Source of the DNA: Candidatus Cloacimonadota bacterium
GTDB lineage: Bacteria > Cloacimonadota > Cloacimonadia > JGIOTU-2
Direction of reading: 5' to 3'
DNA: 64,000 bases
Assembly (NCBI GenBank): GCA_016932035.1
Contig: JAFGDR010000023.1
Span: forward strand, 12,270-76,269
Shown piece by piece: positions 48,828 to 59,024 of this stretch; the first letter of the stretch is position 1; each line of letters starts with the position of its first letter. Below the pieces are notes generated by a model. That model ran no database searches, was not told where the DNA came from, and was given only the letters and a program-made list of their open reading frames with translations. A program made the translations under genes and the position numbers.

Positions 48828-49594
48828 TGCTTAACGATGTTCAAGGCCAGAAAGATTCACGGCAGATCCCGATAAACAAGGTCGGAGTGAAAGGAATCAA
48901 ATATCCTGTTGTTCTGCAGGATAGAAGAAATAACGAACAGAACTCAGTAGCAGATATCAATATGTATGTAGAACTTCCTCACAATTTCAGAGGAACACAT
49001 ATGAGCCGGTTTATCGAGATACTACATCACTACCACAGAGAAACGATCATAGATAATCTTGAGGAACTGCTTGAGGAAATGAAATTAAAACTCGATGCTG
49101 ATGTCGCATATATTGAGATTGAATTTCCATACTTCATAAAAAAATCGGCTCCAGTAACAAAAGAAGAATCATTATCATCATACCAGTGTGGATTTAAAGC
49201 AAACTTACGTGATACTTTTCATATGGAAATGTATGCAATAGTACCTGTTCTTTCTCTATGCCCGTGTTCAAAAGAAATAAGCACAAACAGCGCACACAAT
49301 CAGAGAGCGTATGTGACGGTCAATATTGTCTACAATAAGTTCATATGGCTTGAAGAAATCATTGAAATTGCAGAGAATGCGGCTAGTTGCCAGGTTTACT
49401 CGCTATTGAAAAGACCTGATGAAAAGTATGTAACAGAGAAGAGTTATAATAATCCAAAATTCGTTGAAGATATTGCACGAGAAATAGCAGTTTCTTTGAA
49501 AAATGATAGAAGAATAGTCCGTTTCTCGGTAGAAGCCGAAAGCATGGAGTCCATTCACAATCATAATGCTTATGCTATGATCACGTATCCATAA
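48827..49594 (+). CDS. folE2: GTP cyclohydrolase FolE2 (type IB)
   Basis: Converts GTP to dihydroneopterin triphosphate, the first step to folate (or queuosine). Type IB enzymes replace FolE under zinc limitation or as the only copy. 255 residues; GTHMSRFIE, a conserved Cys-Pro-Cys-Ser-Lys motif (LCPCSKEIS) with the metal-binding Cys, and HNQRAYVTV are seen. It starts within the apbE stop (TAATG) and precedes nif3 after 9 bases. Confidence 0.95.
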   Translation: MLNDVQGQKDSRQIPINKVGVKGIKYPVVLQDRRNNEQNSVADINMYVELPHNFRGTHMSRFIEILHHYHRETIIDNLEELLEEMKLKLDADVAYIEIEFPYFIKKSAPVTKEESLSSYQCGFKANLRDTFHMEMYAIVPVLSLCPCSKEISTNSAHNQRAYVTVNIVYNKFIWLEEIIEIAENAASCQVYSLLKRPDEKYVTEKSYNNPKFVEDIAREIAVSLKNDRRIVRFSVEAESMESIHNHNAYAMITYP

Positions 49595-49603
49595 AGGAGT
49601 TCT

Positions 49604-50368
49604 ATGGTAAAAAGAGATGACATTGTACAATTTTGTAATGAATGCTTGCAAGCAGATACGTTTAAAGACTACTGCTATAATGGCCTGCAGATCGAAGGTA
49701 AAAAAGAGATAGAAAGTATTGTTATTGGTGTAAGTTTATCAAGACGATTCATTGAAAAAGCAATTGAAGAAAATACTGATATGATAATCGTTCATCATGG
49801 GCTTTTTAAAAGTCAGCTTGGAGATCCACCACGAATTGCAGGTATATTTAGAGAGAGAATTAAACTCATTCTGGATAATGACATCAATCTCTGCGGATAT
49901 CATCTTCCTCTTGATGCTCATCCAGAAATTGGGAATAATATCAGTCTTGCCAGATTATTTGAGCTTCAAAACATTGAAACGCTTCATTCTCCCTATTATG
50001 GTGAAATCGGTTATATTGGTGAATTACAGAATTCAATGAAATTCATCGATTTTGTTGAGTTTGTCGATCATAAACTTCATACAAATTCATATTTTCTTGC
50101 AGCAGGACCTTCTGTTGTTTCAAGAATCGGTATCGTTTCTGGTGGTGGATCCCTTGAATATTCAGGTGCACTTGAAAAAAAGGCAGACACATTTCTCACT
50201 GGTGAGATAAGAGAGAATATTGTAAGAGAAGTAGAAGAGTATCACATCAATTTTATTAATGCAGGACATTACAATACTGAAAAACTGGGCATAAAGAATC
50301 TCGGTACGCTTCTTTCTGAGAAGTATGGAATACGAATAAAATTTATTGATATTCCTTGTAGTATATAA
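49604..50368 (+). CDS. Nif3-like dinuclear metal-centre protein
   Basis: NIF3/YbgI family, 254 residues; a conserved hexameric protein with a two-metal site and uncertain function, often mislabelled GTP cyclohydrolase I type 2. The metal-binding motifs are IIVHHGLF (two His), YHLPLDAHPEIGNN (His and Asp) and the late AGHYNTEK (His, Glu). GGAG ribosome site in AAAGGAGTTCT. Its place after folE2 has led to the mislabel in many genomes; co-location is noted, not a proof of folate function. Confidence 0.93.
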   Translation: MVKRDDIVQFCNECLQADTFKDYCYNGLQIEGKKEIESIVIGVSLSRRFIEKAIEENTDMIIVHHGLFKSQLGDPPRIAGIFRERIKLILDNDINLCGYHLPLDAHPEIGNNISLARLFELQNIETLHSPYYGEIGYIGELQNSMKFIDFVEFVDHKLHTNSYFLAAGPSVVSRIGIVSGGGSLEYSGALEKKADTFLTGEIRENIVREVEEYHINFINAGHYNTEKLGIKNLGTLLSEKYGIRIKFIDIPCSI

Positions 50369-50375
50369 TACATTA

Positions 50376-50404
50376 TTGACAGAAAAATTTTAAGTTAATA
50401 AATA
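50376..50404 (+). promoter_or_regulatory. Promoter of the GAF/PAS gene
   Basis: TTGACA (50376-50381), 17-base spacer, TAAATA (50399-50404), 26 bases before the start codon at 50431. An AAGGAG ribosome site lies between. Confidence 0.6.
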
Positions 50405-50430
50405 TTGGTTATTCACATTAAGGAGACACA

Positions 50431-51708
50431 ATGATTGGCGGTCCTTCAAAGAAAAAAATCTTAGAAGAGCTTGAGCAAAAGACTAAGCGCATTCGAGAAT
50501 TAGAGATAATGGAGAGTAAATACCAGCAGACTCGTGAAAATCTCCTTCAAATAGCACGAAATCTAAACCAGAGAATCAGCGAAGTAAAATGTCTGTATAA
50601 CATAACGAGTCTCGTTGAAAAACCGAATATTACCATTGATGGCATTTTGAAAGGAACGATCGAGCAAGTACCAAAAGCCTGGCAATATCCGGAGATCACG
50701 TGCGCAAAAGTTACATGGGGGACTAAAGAGTTCAAAACCGAAAACTATCATAATCCGATTTCATATCTAAAGAGTGACATCAAGGTGTATGGAGAATCCG
50801 TTGGAACGATTGAGGTTGGCTACCTCGAAAAGAAACCCGATAGTTTTGAAGGTCCTTTTACCAAGGATGAGCGAGAACTTCTCAATTCGATTGCAAAACA
50901 ACTCGGTCGAATTATTGAACAAAAGCAAGCTGAAGAGGGGCTTGTCAGACTACAGAAAGCTATCGAGACCATGCGCCTTGGCGTAACAATTACAGACCAA
51001 GACCGAAATATTGTATACACTAATCCTGCAGATGCAAAAATGCACGGTTACAATGTTGATGAGCTCATCGGACAGGATGTTCGCATATTTTCTCCTAAAG
51101 AGAATATTTCACCAGTAGATGAGATCGATAAATGGAAAGGTATGACACGGGAAAGTGTTAACGTTCGCAAAGATGGATCTTCTTTCCCGGTTCGTCTTAT
51201 TTCAGATGTTGTAAAAAATAATGAAGGCGAGAATGTTGGATTCGTTACAATCTCAGAGGATTTAACCGAACGGATGAGTGCAGAGCACGCAAAGAAAGCA
51301 TTCGAAACAATGCGATTAGGTGTCACACTCGCCGATACTGACAGAAGGATCATTTATACAAATCCTGCCGATGCTGCGATGCACGGATATGATGTTAGCG
51401 AACTTCTTGGAAAGGATGTGAGAATATTTTCACCTCCTGACCTTCATAAATACACCACAAAAGGCGAAATCACGAAATGGAAGGGGAAAGTAAGGGAAAG
51501 TATTAACGTTCGAAAAGATGGCTCTTTATTCGCTGTACGTCTTATTACTGATGTGGTAAAGAATATGCGCGGTGAAACAATTGCTTTTGTGACAATCTCT
51601 GAGGATATTTCAGATAGAGTTAAAATTCATGAAGTTGATACTGAAAAAGAGAGTAAAGAAAAATTAAATTTCGAGCGCGACGAGAAACTCGTGGACAAAA
51701 AAGAATAA
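50431..51708 (+). CDS. GAF-PAS-PAS sensor protein without output domain
   Basis: Cytoplasmic, 425 residues: N-terminal coiled coil (about 8-45), a GAF-like domain (about 46-165), two PAS domains (about 175-285 and 289-398) and a charged tail. The PAS domains are close copies (each with ETMRLGVT, YTNPADA.MHGY, DVRIFSP and VRKDGS.F.VRLI), so they arose by internal duplication. There is no histidine kinase, GGDEF, EAL, or DNA-binding domain, so it must signal through a partner or be a stand-alone ligand sensor. It has its own promoter and terminator. Confidence 0.88.
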   Translation: MIGGPSKKKILEELEQKTKRIRELEIMESKYQQTRENLLQIARNLNQRISEVKCLYNITSLVEKPNITIDGILKGTIEQVPKAWQYPEITCAKVTWGTKEFKTENYHNPISYLKSDIKVYGESVGTIEVGYLEKKPDSFEGPFTKDERELLNSIAKQLGRIIEQKQAEEGLVRLQKAIETMRLGVTITDQDRNIVYTNPADAKMHGYNVDELIGQDVRIFSPKENISPVDEIDKWKGMTRESVNVRKDGSSFPVRLISDVVKNNEGENVGFVTISEDLTERMSAEHAKKAFETMRLGVTLADTDRRIIYTNPADAAMHGYDVSELLGKDVRIFSPPDLHKYTTKGEITKWKGKVRESINVRKDGSLFAVRLITDVVKNMRGETIAFVTISEDISDRVKIHEVDTEKESKEKLNFERDEKLVDKKE

Positions 51709-51730
51709 GCCAATTTTCTCAATATATACA

Positions 51731-51758
51731 AACCTCTCAATTGTGAGAGGTTTTTTTT
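51731..51758 (+). terminator. Rho-independent terminator
   Basis: A 9-bp stem (51731-51739 with 51744-51752) with a 4-base loop then a run of T. Ends the GAF/PAS gene; the convergent phosphatase gene ends beside it and may also use it. Confidence 0.85.
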
Positions 51759-52542
51759 ATTCTACAATTTCAAGAAGTGATGCTTTATGCTGTAAGCTTT
51801 CTTCTCCTGATAGCCAGCGGTCAACACCATGATATAATGCTTTTGCCCATGAACCATGCATTGGATTTGGTAATATAATGAATCTCCGTCCCCACTCAGC
51901 CTGTAAGGAATCAGTGATACTTTTTCTTTCCTCAATTGATTTTTGATAAAATTCTCCACTGAAATCAACTGAATTATCACCGATATAAAGAATAACAGCA
52001 TAATCCTCAGCAACTTTATCGCGTCTTCCTTGCTTGGAATGATCTGAACCACGCATAAGGAGATGATGACTATCTGCTTGTGGAAGCCCAAGATCGATGA
52101 TCTGCTGGAGTGTTATATCTGTACAATCATCCCTGCGGTTCGTAACGTAAAAAATCGTATATCCTTCTTTATCAATATAGTGAAGGAATTCTATTGAACC
52201 TGGTATAGGTTCTGCATCTCCTGAAGCGATCCATTCATAAAATTCTTTGGGATACTCCTGCTCTCTCAAAACTCCAGTGGCATTGTATTTCGCATTGAAG
52301 ATGACTGTTTCATCCAGATCGAGAATCACAGCACGGGGCTTTGGCCATTCCTTCATAAGATCCATATGAATTCTATCCCGTGCAACATTGAATGCTTGAT
52401 AACATAAGGCACGATACTCTGACGATGTTTGCTGCCATAGCGCTGCAGTCAGGTCTTCTTTCTCATTAAACAAATCATCTGCAATCAGGAAACTTGAGAT
52501 AATTACTAATGTTGAAATTACTACTACTACTTTTTTATTCAT
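51757..52542 (-). CDS. Class C acid phosphatase (HAD, e(P4)-like)
   Basis: Secreted or periplasmic HAD phosphatase, 261 residues, removing phosphate from nucleotides such as NMN in the e(P4) family. An N-terminal signal sequence (about 4-21) is present but no lipobox Cys, unlike the H. influenzae lipoprotein. HAD motif I reads AVILDLDETVI; motif II FYVTNRR; the late motif is LYIGDNSVDF. LWQQTSSEYRALCYQAFNVA is typical of the class C group. Gene pair with corA on the minus strand (12-base gap). Confidence 0.9.
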   Translation of the reverse strand: MNKKVVVVISTLVIISSFLIADDLFNEKEDLTAALWQQTSSEYRALCYQAFNVARDRIHMDLMKEWPKPRAVILDLDETVIFNAKYNATGVLREQEYPKEFYEWIASGDAEPIPGSIEFLHYIDKEGYTIFYVTNRRDDCTDITLQQIIDLGLPQADSHHLLMRGSDHSKQGRRDKVAEDYAVILYIGDNSVDFSGEFYQKSIEERKSITDSLQAEWGRRFIILPNPMHGSWAKALYHGVDRWLSGEESLQHKASLLEIVE

Positions 52543-52554
52543 ATTTTCCTTTCA

Positions 52555-53499
52555 TCAGAACCATTTCCGCCTAATAAATACAATAACACCCACAAGTGCT
52601 AGTAAAACAGATGCAACCATTAATATGACAAATGCATGAGGGGATCGCGCGAACGGCAGGGCTATATTCATGCCGTAGATACTCGATATAAGCGTTGGCA
52701 GCATGAGAATGATCGTTACAGATGTGAGGAATTTCATCACCTTGTTCAAGTTATTCGATATCATCGATGCGAAAGCATCCATCGTACTTCTGAGAATATT
52801 TGCATGGATCGAAGTCATTTCAATAGCTTGCTTATTATCTATGATCATATCTTCGAGCAGATCTTCATCCTCTTCAAATTTAGTAAATATGCCTACCCGA
52901 GATAATTTTTCAAGAACAGAACTGTTTGACCGGAGCGATGTTGCGAAATACACTAAACTTTTCTGCAGATCGAGAAGATCCATAAGCAGTTCGTTATTCA
53001 TGGATTCTTCCAACTGGTCTTCAATACTATTAGATATTCTGTTGATTCTTTTAAGATAATTCAAATATACGGTGGCGGTTCTGGATAATATTTGCAAAAT
53101 TAACCGATTTCTTTTGGCGGTTGAAAAATTTTTCACTCTCCCTTTCACGAAATTCTGTAGCACATCATCATCTTTTGAAGAAACCGTGATTATGCAACTA
53201 TCAGTGAGAATGATTCCCAGGGGCAGCGTTATAAATTGAATAGCAGCTTCTTCATCATCCTCGAAATAGGGGGTTTGTGTAATAATTAATCGTTTACCAT
53301 CTTCAAGCTCCATACGGGGACTCTCATCTATATCAAGAGGGTCTTCGATAAAATCCTTAGGAATATCAAATGTAGAAGTGACCAACTCGATCTCTTCTTT
53401 GGTCGGGGATACAAGATATACCCAGATATTTTCTTCGAGAAGATCGTACTGCTCATTCTCGGTAAATACTCCATCCGCAGTTTTAAATACTTTTATCAT
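52555..53499 (-). CDS. corA: CorA-type magnesium/divalent cation transporter
   Basis: Inner-membrane homopentameric Mg/Co/Ni channel, 314 residues. Large soluble N-terminal domain, a long stalk helix, and two C-terminal membrane helices with the YGMN selectivity motif (SSIYGMNIALPF) followed by a basic C-terminus (RRKWF). Divergent from purL across a 166-base gap; the phosphatase gene follows 12 bases downstream. Confidence 0.95.
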   Translation of the reverse strand: MIKVFKTADGVFTENEQYDLLEENIWVYLVSPTKEEIELVTSTFDIPKDFIEDPLDIDESPRMELEDGKRLIITQTPYFEDDEEAAIQFITLPLGIILTDSCIITVSSKDDDVLQNFVKGRVKNFSTAKRNRLILQILSRTATVYLNYLKRINRISNSIEDQLEESMNNELLMDLLDLQKSLVYFATSLRSNSSVLEKLSRVGIFTKFEEDEDLLEDMIIDNKQAIEMTSIHANILRSTMDAFASMISNNLNKVMKFLTSVTIILMLPTLISSIYGMNIALPFARSPHAFVILMVASVLLALVGVIVFIRRKWF

Positions 53500-53593
53500 A
53501 GTAACCTGCCGCTCATTATGGTTATGGAGAAAACACGATGTGTACTTTTCATTGTCAAGGAAATGAAAGTTGATTCAGCAACTGACAGTTTTC

Positions 53594-53622
53594 TTGACGA
53601 GTATAGGATTGTAAAATTTTAA
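53594..53622 (+). promoter_or_regulatory. Candidate promoter of the purine operon
   Basis: TTGACG (53594-53599) and, 17 bases on, TTTTAA (53617-53622), about 45 bases before the purL start. The -10 match is poor. The rest of the corA-purL gap shows no purine riboswitch-like structure that could be recognised by eye. Confidence 0.3.
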
Positions 53623-53665
53623 GTGAATATAGTCTATTTCAGCTAAATAAAGCAATTGAGGATAC

Positions 53666-55888
53666 ATGAATCCTGAGATCACGCAAGAACTCATTGAAGA
53701 GCACGGTCTTTCTCAAGAAGAATACCAGCGCATACTATCGATTTTAGGACGAGATCCCACAATCACTGAACTCGGAATTTTCTCTGTTATGTGGTCGGAA
53801 CACGCCAGTTATAAAAATTCAATTCTACAACTGAAAACTCTTCCGCGATCAGGTGAATGCCTTCTTAAGGATGCAGGTGAAGAGAATGCTGGTGTCGTGG
53901 ATATTGGAGACGGACTTGCGGTGGCATTTAAGATCGAGAGTCATAATCATCCATCCGCTCTGGAACCATACCAGGGAGCAGCAACAGGTGTGGGTGGAAT
54001 TCTCAGGGATGTCTTTACTATGGGTGCACGTCCCATTGCATCATTGAATTCACTTCGGTTCGGTTCGCTGGATAATCCTCATGTGAAGCACCTTCTCAAA
54101 GGTGTGGTTAAAGGGATTGCTGATTACGGCAACTGTATGGGAATTCCAACGGTTGCGGGAGAAATCTATTTTGATGACAGCTATGAGGGAAATCCTCTGG
54201 TAAATGCGATGACGGTAGGGACTATAAAATATGAACACATTGCTACTGCTGCTGCTTATGGCGTGGGTAATTATGTCTTATATGTTGGTTCTTCAACAGG
54301 TAGGGACGGCATTCATGGTGCAACTTTTGCATCTGTTGAACTGACAGAAGAGTCAGCAGAAAAACGAACTTCTGTGCAAGTAGGGGATCCGTTTATGGAG
54401 AAACTACTTCTCGAAGCAACTCTCGAAGTAATAAAAAAGGAACTTGTTGTGGGTATCCAGGATATGGGTGCAGCCGGTTTAACTTGTTCGTCATCTGAAA
54501 TGGCTGCAAAAGCTGGAACCGGTTTTGATATAGATGTTTCTCTCGTTCCTAAAAGAGAAACAGGAATGACCCCTTATGAAATCATGTTGTCCGAATCACA
54601 GGAACGCATGCTGTTGGTGATCGAACCGATAAATTTCAAGAAAGTACAGGAAATCTATGAGAAATGGGATCTGCATGTAGTGAAGATCGGTGAAGTGATT
54701 GAGAATGGAAATCTACGTGTACGAGAAAACGGTATTATTATTGCTAATATTCCAGCTCAAACACTCGTTCTTGGTGGTGATGCGCCAGTCTATACACGAG
54801 AGATTCAGTATCCTGAATATCTTCATGATTTGCATTCTTTTGATCAAGACAGTGTGGAAGAACCAGAAGATTATAATGAAATCCTGAAAAAATTACTCTC
54901 TTCTTCAAACATAGCAAGTAAAAACTATGTGTACACTCAGTATGACCATATGGTGAGGATCAATTCTGTGATCGAACCCGGTTCGGATGCGGCAGTTGTA
55001 AGGATAAAAGGTACAAAGAAAGCTCTTGCTATGACCACAGATTGCAATGGAAAATACTGTTATCTCGATCCCTATGAAGGAACAAAAGGAGCAGTTGCAG
55101 AAGCTGCTAGAAATATAGTATGCTCCGGAGGAAAACCGCTTGCGATAACAAACTGTCTGAACTTCGGTAATCCATATAAAAAAGATGTTTACTGGTATTT
55201 CTCTGAGTGCATCCGGGGTATGGGAGATGCATGCAGATTTTTCAAAACTCCAGTGACAGGTGGTAATGTCAGTTTCTATAATGAAACGGTCAAGAGTGCT
55301 GTTTATCCAACACCAGTGATCGGCATGATCGGGCTTCTCGATGATGTTACATTCGCGACTTCTCAGTATTTCAAAGAAGTAGGAGATGTCATTGTTCTTT
55401 TGGGAAAACATTGCAATTCGATTGCAGCTTCGGAATATTTAGCAATTGAACATAAATTGATAGCAGGTCATGCACCAGAAATCGATCTTGAATTTGAACA
55501 GAGAGTTCAGAATGTATGTTATGATGCTATTCATAATGGATTTATTCAATCAGCGCACGATTGTTCGGAAGGTGGTTTGGCGGTTGCACTTGTAGAATCG
55601 TGCTTCAATCCCCATGGTCTTCTGGGAGCAAAACTATCAATCGATTTGATGAATCGTGCTGATGCAGAACTTTTCGGTGAATCTCATTCACGAATTATTC
55701 TTAGTTTGAAAGAAGAGAATATCTCATCTCTTAAGCAAATTATTAAAAAATACAATATACCATACTCAATTATTGGAAAAGTTACTGAAGCCAGATTTGA
55801 TATCAATCATCTTATTTCTCTTGATGTAAGAGAGTTATACGATCTTTGGTACCATTCTATTCGAAAGAAAATGGAGTCCGTCACATGA
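53666..55888 (+). CDS. purL: FGAM synthase subunit PurL
   Basis: Phosphoribosylformylglycinamidine synthase, synthetase subunit of the three-part PurLSQ enzyme (step 4 of IMP synthesis), 740 residues, the short PurL form. Motifs include [28 protein letters not shown], a [36 protein letters not shown] and [20 protein letters not shown] ribosome site 5 bases before the ATG. The partners purS and purQ are 3 kb downstream in the same run of genes. The stop overlaps the lgt start (ATGA). Confidence 0.97.
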   Translation: MNPEITQELIEEHGLSQEEYQRILSILGRDPTITELGIFSVMWSEHASYKNSILQLKTLPRSGECLLKDAGEENAGVVDIGDGLAVAFKIESHNHPSALEPYQGAATGVGGILRDVFTMGARPIASLNSLRFGSLDNPHVKHLLKGVVKGIADYGNCMGIPTVAGEIYFDDSYEGNPLVNAMTVGTIKYEHIATAAAYGVGNYVLYVGSSTGRDGIHGATFASVELTEESAEKRTSVQVGDPFMEKLLLEATLEVIKKELVVGIQDMGAAGLTCSSSEMAAKAGTGFDIDVSLVPKRETGMTPYEIMLSESQERMLLVIEPINFKKVQEIYEKWDLHVVKIGEVIENGNLRVRENGIIIANIPAQTLVLGGDAPVYTREIQYPEYLHDLHSFDQDSVEEPEDYNEILKKLLSSSNIASKNYVYTQYDHMVRINSVIEPGSDAAVVRIKGTKKALAMTTDCNGKYCYLDPYEGTKGAVAEAARNIVCSGGKPLAITNCLNFGNPYKKDVYWYFSECIRGMGDACRFFKTPVTGGNVSFYNETVKSAVYPTPVIGMIGLLDDVTFATSQYFKEVGDVIVLLGKHCNSIAASEYLAIEHKLIAGHAPEIDLEFEQRVQNVCYDAIHNGFIQSAHDCSEGGLAVALVESCFNPHGLLGAKLSIDLMNRADAELFGESHSRIILSLKEENISSLKQIIKKYNIPYSIIGKVTEARFDINHLISLDVRELYDLWYHSIRKKMESVT

Positions 55889-56724
55889 TCCCATTCCCTG
55901 AAATAAATCCCGATCTCGTTACAATTCCCGAATTTTCGATAGGATCATTAACCATTGGACCACTACACATCCGATGGTATGCAATGATGTATATCATTTC
56001 ATTCGCCATCGCTTACTTCCTATTAAAGAAGCTTTACAAAGAACGGGATGTCCACATCAAAAAAGAAAATTTCGAGAACCTGTTTTTCTATTTGATGCTT
56101 GGTGTAATCATTGGTGGAAGACTCGGCTATATGGTGTTTTATAACTTCAATGAGATATTCCGTCACCCTCTCGAAATATTTGCGGTTTGGCACGGTGGGA
56201 TGTCCTTTCATGGCGGTATGATAGCAGCAATATTCTTCGGATATTTGTTTTGCAAAAAATACCATTATGATTTCTACAAATTAGCTGATCCGACAGTCGT
56301 TGTAGCGCCGATTGGACTTGCACTTGGAAGATTTGGTAATTTCATAAACGGCGAATTGTACGGAAGACCGACCGACCTTCCATGGGGAATGATCTTCCCT
56401 GGAGAACAGATTCCCAGACATCCGTCACAACTCTATGAGATGTTCCTAGAAGGTATCGTACTTTTTCTTATACTTTTTATTCTTGTTAAGAAAAATATGC
56501 GCAAGGGAATGGTATTCTGGAGTTTTATTTTCTTTTATGGACTCTTCAGATTCCTCGTGGAATTCCTTCGAGAACCGGATGCACATCTCGGACATCTTAT
56601 CGGCTTTATGACGATGGGACAAATATTGAGCTTATGTATGATCATAGCTGGAATTGTTGGATATATTTCGATTTTCAGGAAAAAGCCAATACCTCCTGAC
56701 GAAGAGGATTTCGATGAAGAATAA
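55885..56724 (+). CDS. lgt: Prolipoprotein diacylglyceryl transferase
   Basis: Inner-membrane enzyme that adds diacylglycerol to lipobox Cys of prelipoproteins. 279 residues, about seven helices; [13 protein letters not shown], the essential [32 protein letters not shown] (Lgt signature) and RHPSQLYE are present. The start at 55885 overlaps the purL stop by four bases, giving translational coupling. The next gene encodes a lipoprotein, a likely substrate. Confidence 0.97.
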   Translation: MIPFPEINPDLVTIPEFSIGSLTIGPLHIRWYAMMYIISFAIAYFLLKKLYKERDVHIKKENFENLFFYLMLGVIIGGRLGYMVFYNFNEIFRHPLEIFAVWHGGMSFHGGMIAAIFFGYLFCKKYHYDFYKLADPTVVVAPIGLALGRFGNFINGELYGRPTDLPWGMIFPGEQIPRHPSQLYEMFLEGIVLFLILFILVKKNMRKGMVFWSFIFFYGLFRFLVEFLREPDAHLGHLIGFMTMGQILSLCMIIAGIVGYISIFRKKPIPPDEEDFDEE

Positions 56725-57424
56725 GTTATTTATAATTACAATAACAGTCCTTAGTCTTGTCGCTTGTGCATCAGTCTCGAAAGATAACTATAGCACGTTT
56801 GAAATTCAAAATAAGATAATAGAAAAACTCGCCTATCTTCAAGAGTGCAGAGCTGAGGGATTAGCAACGATAAATTACAATAATTTTGAAATAAAAACCA
56901 ACTTCTTACTTCGGAAAAAGAATTCATCAGTTAGGATAGACGTTTTTTCAAGCGGTATTCTTGGTCTGAGTCCCAGCCCCAAAGCTCAAATTGTATTAGA
57001 AGATAATTTCGTAAATGTGTTTATTCCGGATCAGAAACAACTCACGATCACACGGCTCATTCCTGCCGATTCATTAATCAATGTTCAGGATATCGTGGCA
57101 ACTTATAGTGTTGTAGAAAGTTTTGGATATTATATTGCATCTCCTTTTAATGGAGTGTATTATATCTTTGATAAAAAACTTCGTCTTGAATCTGTTCAGG
57201 TTCGCGATATACGCATTCAATTCTCGGAGTATAAAAAGGATTTACCTCATAAAATAACTGTACTTCAGAAGAAGATCGAAATTATCTCGCTCAATATTGA
57301 TAAATGGAATTTTCAATTCATCAATGAGAATATTTTCGATTTTGAGGTTCCATCAAATGTACAGATCGAAGCAAACGAGCTTGATCTTACAATACCTGTA
57401 GAAATAATCGAGGAGGACGAATGA
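56714..57424 (+). CDS. Lipoprotein, LolB/DUF4292-like
   Basis: 236 residues with a good lipobox, LVAC (Cys18). The mature part is a beta-rich domain of the LolA/LolB or DUF4292 kind (RAEGLATINYNNFEIKTNFLLRKKNSSVRIDVFSSGILG.. LSPSPKAQIVLEDNFVNVFIPDQKQL). It could accept lipoproteins at the outer membrane, but DUF4292 members have no proven function. It overlaps lgt by 11 bases and purB by four. Being encoded next to lgt supports a role in lipoprotein handling. Confidence 0.75.
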   Translation: MKNKLFIITITVLSLVACASVSKDNYSTFEIQNKIIEKLAYLQECRAEGLATINYNNFEIKTNFLLRKKNSSVRIDVFSSGILGLSPSPKAQIVLEDNFVNVFIPDQKQLTITRLIPADSLINVQDIVATYSVVESFGYYIASPFNGVYYIFDKKLRLESVQVRDIRIQFSEYKKDLPHKITVLQKKIEIISLNIDKWNFQFINENIFDFEVPSNVQIEANELDLTIPVEIIEEDE

Positions 57425-58716
57425 TCTCTCGATATATGTTACCGGAGATGGATCATTTATGGAGTCTTGAAAACAAGTTTTCAACTTGGCTCCAAATTGA
57501 GATCGCTGCAGCTGAAGCAATGAATAAGCTTGGCTTCGTTCCTGATGCTGATCTCAATAATATCCAGCAGAAAGCCCAATTCATGGTCTCTGAAATCGAT
57601 GAAATTGAGCAGAAGGTTCATCATGATGTAATTGCATTTCTAACGAATGTAGCATCCTATGTGGGACCTTCATCACGTTATATTCATCTTGGTATGACTT
57701 CATCTGATATCATTGATACCGCTAACTCTCTCTTGATGAAACAAGCAGGCGAGATCATTCTCGATTCAATAAAAGAACTTCTGCTTGTTTTGAAAGAACG
57801 TGCTTATACGTATAAAAATACACTTTGCATAGGAAGGTCTCATGCCATTCATGCAGAACCGACAACCTTTGGATTGAAACTTGCATTATGGTATGATGAG
57901 ATGAAACGAAATCTTGTCCGATGGGAGCAAGCAATCGATATTATCTCGGTTGGTCAAATTTCCGGAGCAGTTGGTAATTATGCTCATCTTCCAATAGAAG
58001 TTGAAACCTATGTTTGCAAAAAACTCGACTTGAAACCAGTTAATATTTCTACACAGGTGATCCAGCGGGACAGATATGCTGAATATATTTCTGCAATTGC
58101 AATCATCGGAAGCACGCTTGAAAAGATCGCTTTAGAGATCAGACATCTCCAGCGAACTGAAGTTCATGAAGTTGAAGAAGGTTTTGCAAAACAGCAAAAA
58201 GGTTCTTCAGCAATGCCCCATAAAAAGAATCCCATTATTTCTGAACGTATCTGCGGATTGGCACGCATTTTACGTAGCAATGCGCTTACAGCTTTTGAGA
58301 ACAATGCACTCTGGCACGAGCGAGATATCAGCCACTCCTCTGCTGAAAGAATCATTATTCCGGATTCTACTACGCTAGTGCACTATATGCTTTTTAAAAC
58401 AACATGTCTCATTAAAAATCTTGCGGTTTTTCCTGCAAAGATGAAGCAGAATATTGATTTGACAAATGGACTTATCTTCAGTCAATCGGTTCTTCTCGCG
58501 CTTGCTACAAAAGGTGTCTCTCGGGAGAAAGCATACTATATCGTACAGAGAGCTGCAATGGAATGTTGGAAAACAGCAAAGGACTTTGCAAAAATCTTGT
58601 TACGCGATAAAGAATTTACCAAATTACTCAATGAAGATGAGTTAAGTTCATTATTTAACATGGATAAATTTACCAATAATGTCGATGCAATATTCACAAG
58701 AGTGTTTAATAATTAA
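57421..58716 (+). CDS. purB: Adenylosuccinate lyase
   Basis: Fumarase/aspartase superfamily enzyme acting twice in purine synthesis (SAICAR and adenylosuccinate cleavage). 431 residues; LGMTSSDIIDTANSLL, GRSHAIHAEPTTFGLK with the catalytic His, and the superfamily signature GSSAMPHKKNPI are present. ATG overlaps the upstream stop by four bases (ATGA). Sits between the lipoprotein gene and purS in the purine operon. Confidence 0.97.
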   Translation: MISRYMLPEMDHLWSLENKFSTWLQIEIAAAEAMNKLGFVPDADLNNIQQKAQFMVSEIDEIEQKVHHDVIAFLTNVASYVGPSSRYIHLGMTSSDIIDTANSLLMKQAGEIILDSIKELLLVLKERAYTYKNTLCIGRSHAIHAEPTTFGLKLALWYDEMKRNLVRWEQAIDIISVGQISGAVGNYAHLPIEVETYVCKKLDLKPVNISTQVIQRDRYAEYISAIAIIGSTLEKIALEIRHLQRTEVHEVEEGFAKQQKGSSAMPHKKNPIISERICGLARILRSNALTAFENNALWHERDISHSSAERIIIPDSTTLVHYMLFKTTCLIKNLAVFPAKMKQNIDLTNGLIFSQSVLLALATKGVSREKAYYIVQRAAMECWKTAKDFAKILLRDKEFTKLLNEDELSSLFNMDKFTNNVDAIFTRVFNN

Positions 58717-58752
58717 TTCAATAAATAATATAAGTTTTACATAGGAGTATTT

Positions 58753-59001
58753 GTGCGAAAAGCAATGATATATGTAACTTTGAAACCTGAAGTCCTTGAT
58801 CCACAAGGCAAAGTTATCATGAATGCACTTCACACGCTTGGATATCATAATGTGTCCGAAGTTCGAGCCAGCAAGATGTTCGAGGTTGTCATAGATGTTG
58901 ATAAAGAAGCAGATATCGCAAGAGAGATAGATGAAATATGCGATAAGGTTCTTGCAAATCCAAATATCGAAACATACCGATACGATATTCATGACGAGTA
59001 A
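58753..59001 (+). CDS. purS: FGAM synthase subunit PurS
   Basis: Small bridging subunit of PurLSQ that links PurQ to PurL and channels ammonia. 82 residues, the normal length, with VTLKPEVLDPQGKVI and the ALHTLGYHNVSEVRASKMFEV pattern. GTG start with AGGAG 7 bases upstream. purQ follows after 23 bases. Confidence 0.95.
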   Translation: MRKAMIYVTLKPEVLDPQGKVIMNALHTLGYHNVSEVRASKMFEVVIDVDKEADIAREIDEICDKVLANPNIETYRYDIHDE

Positions 59002-59024
59002 CGGTAACATCACGAGCTGAAAAT

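Noticed and set aside
49604-50368. GTP cyclohydrolase I type 2 name for the Nif3-like gene
   Set aside because: The family has no demonstrated cyclohydrolase role here; the true GTP cyclohydrolase is the adjacent folE2.
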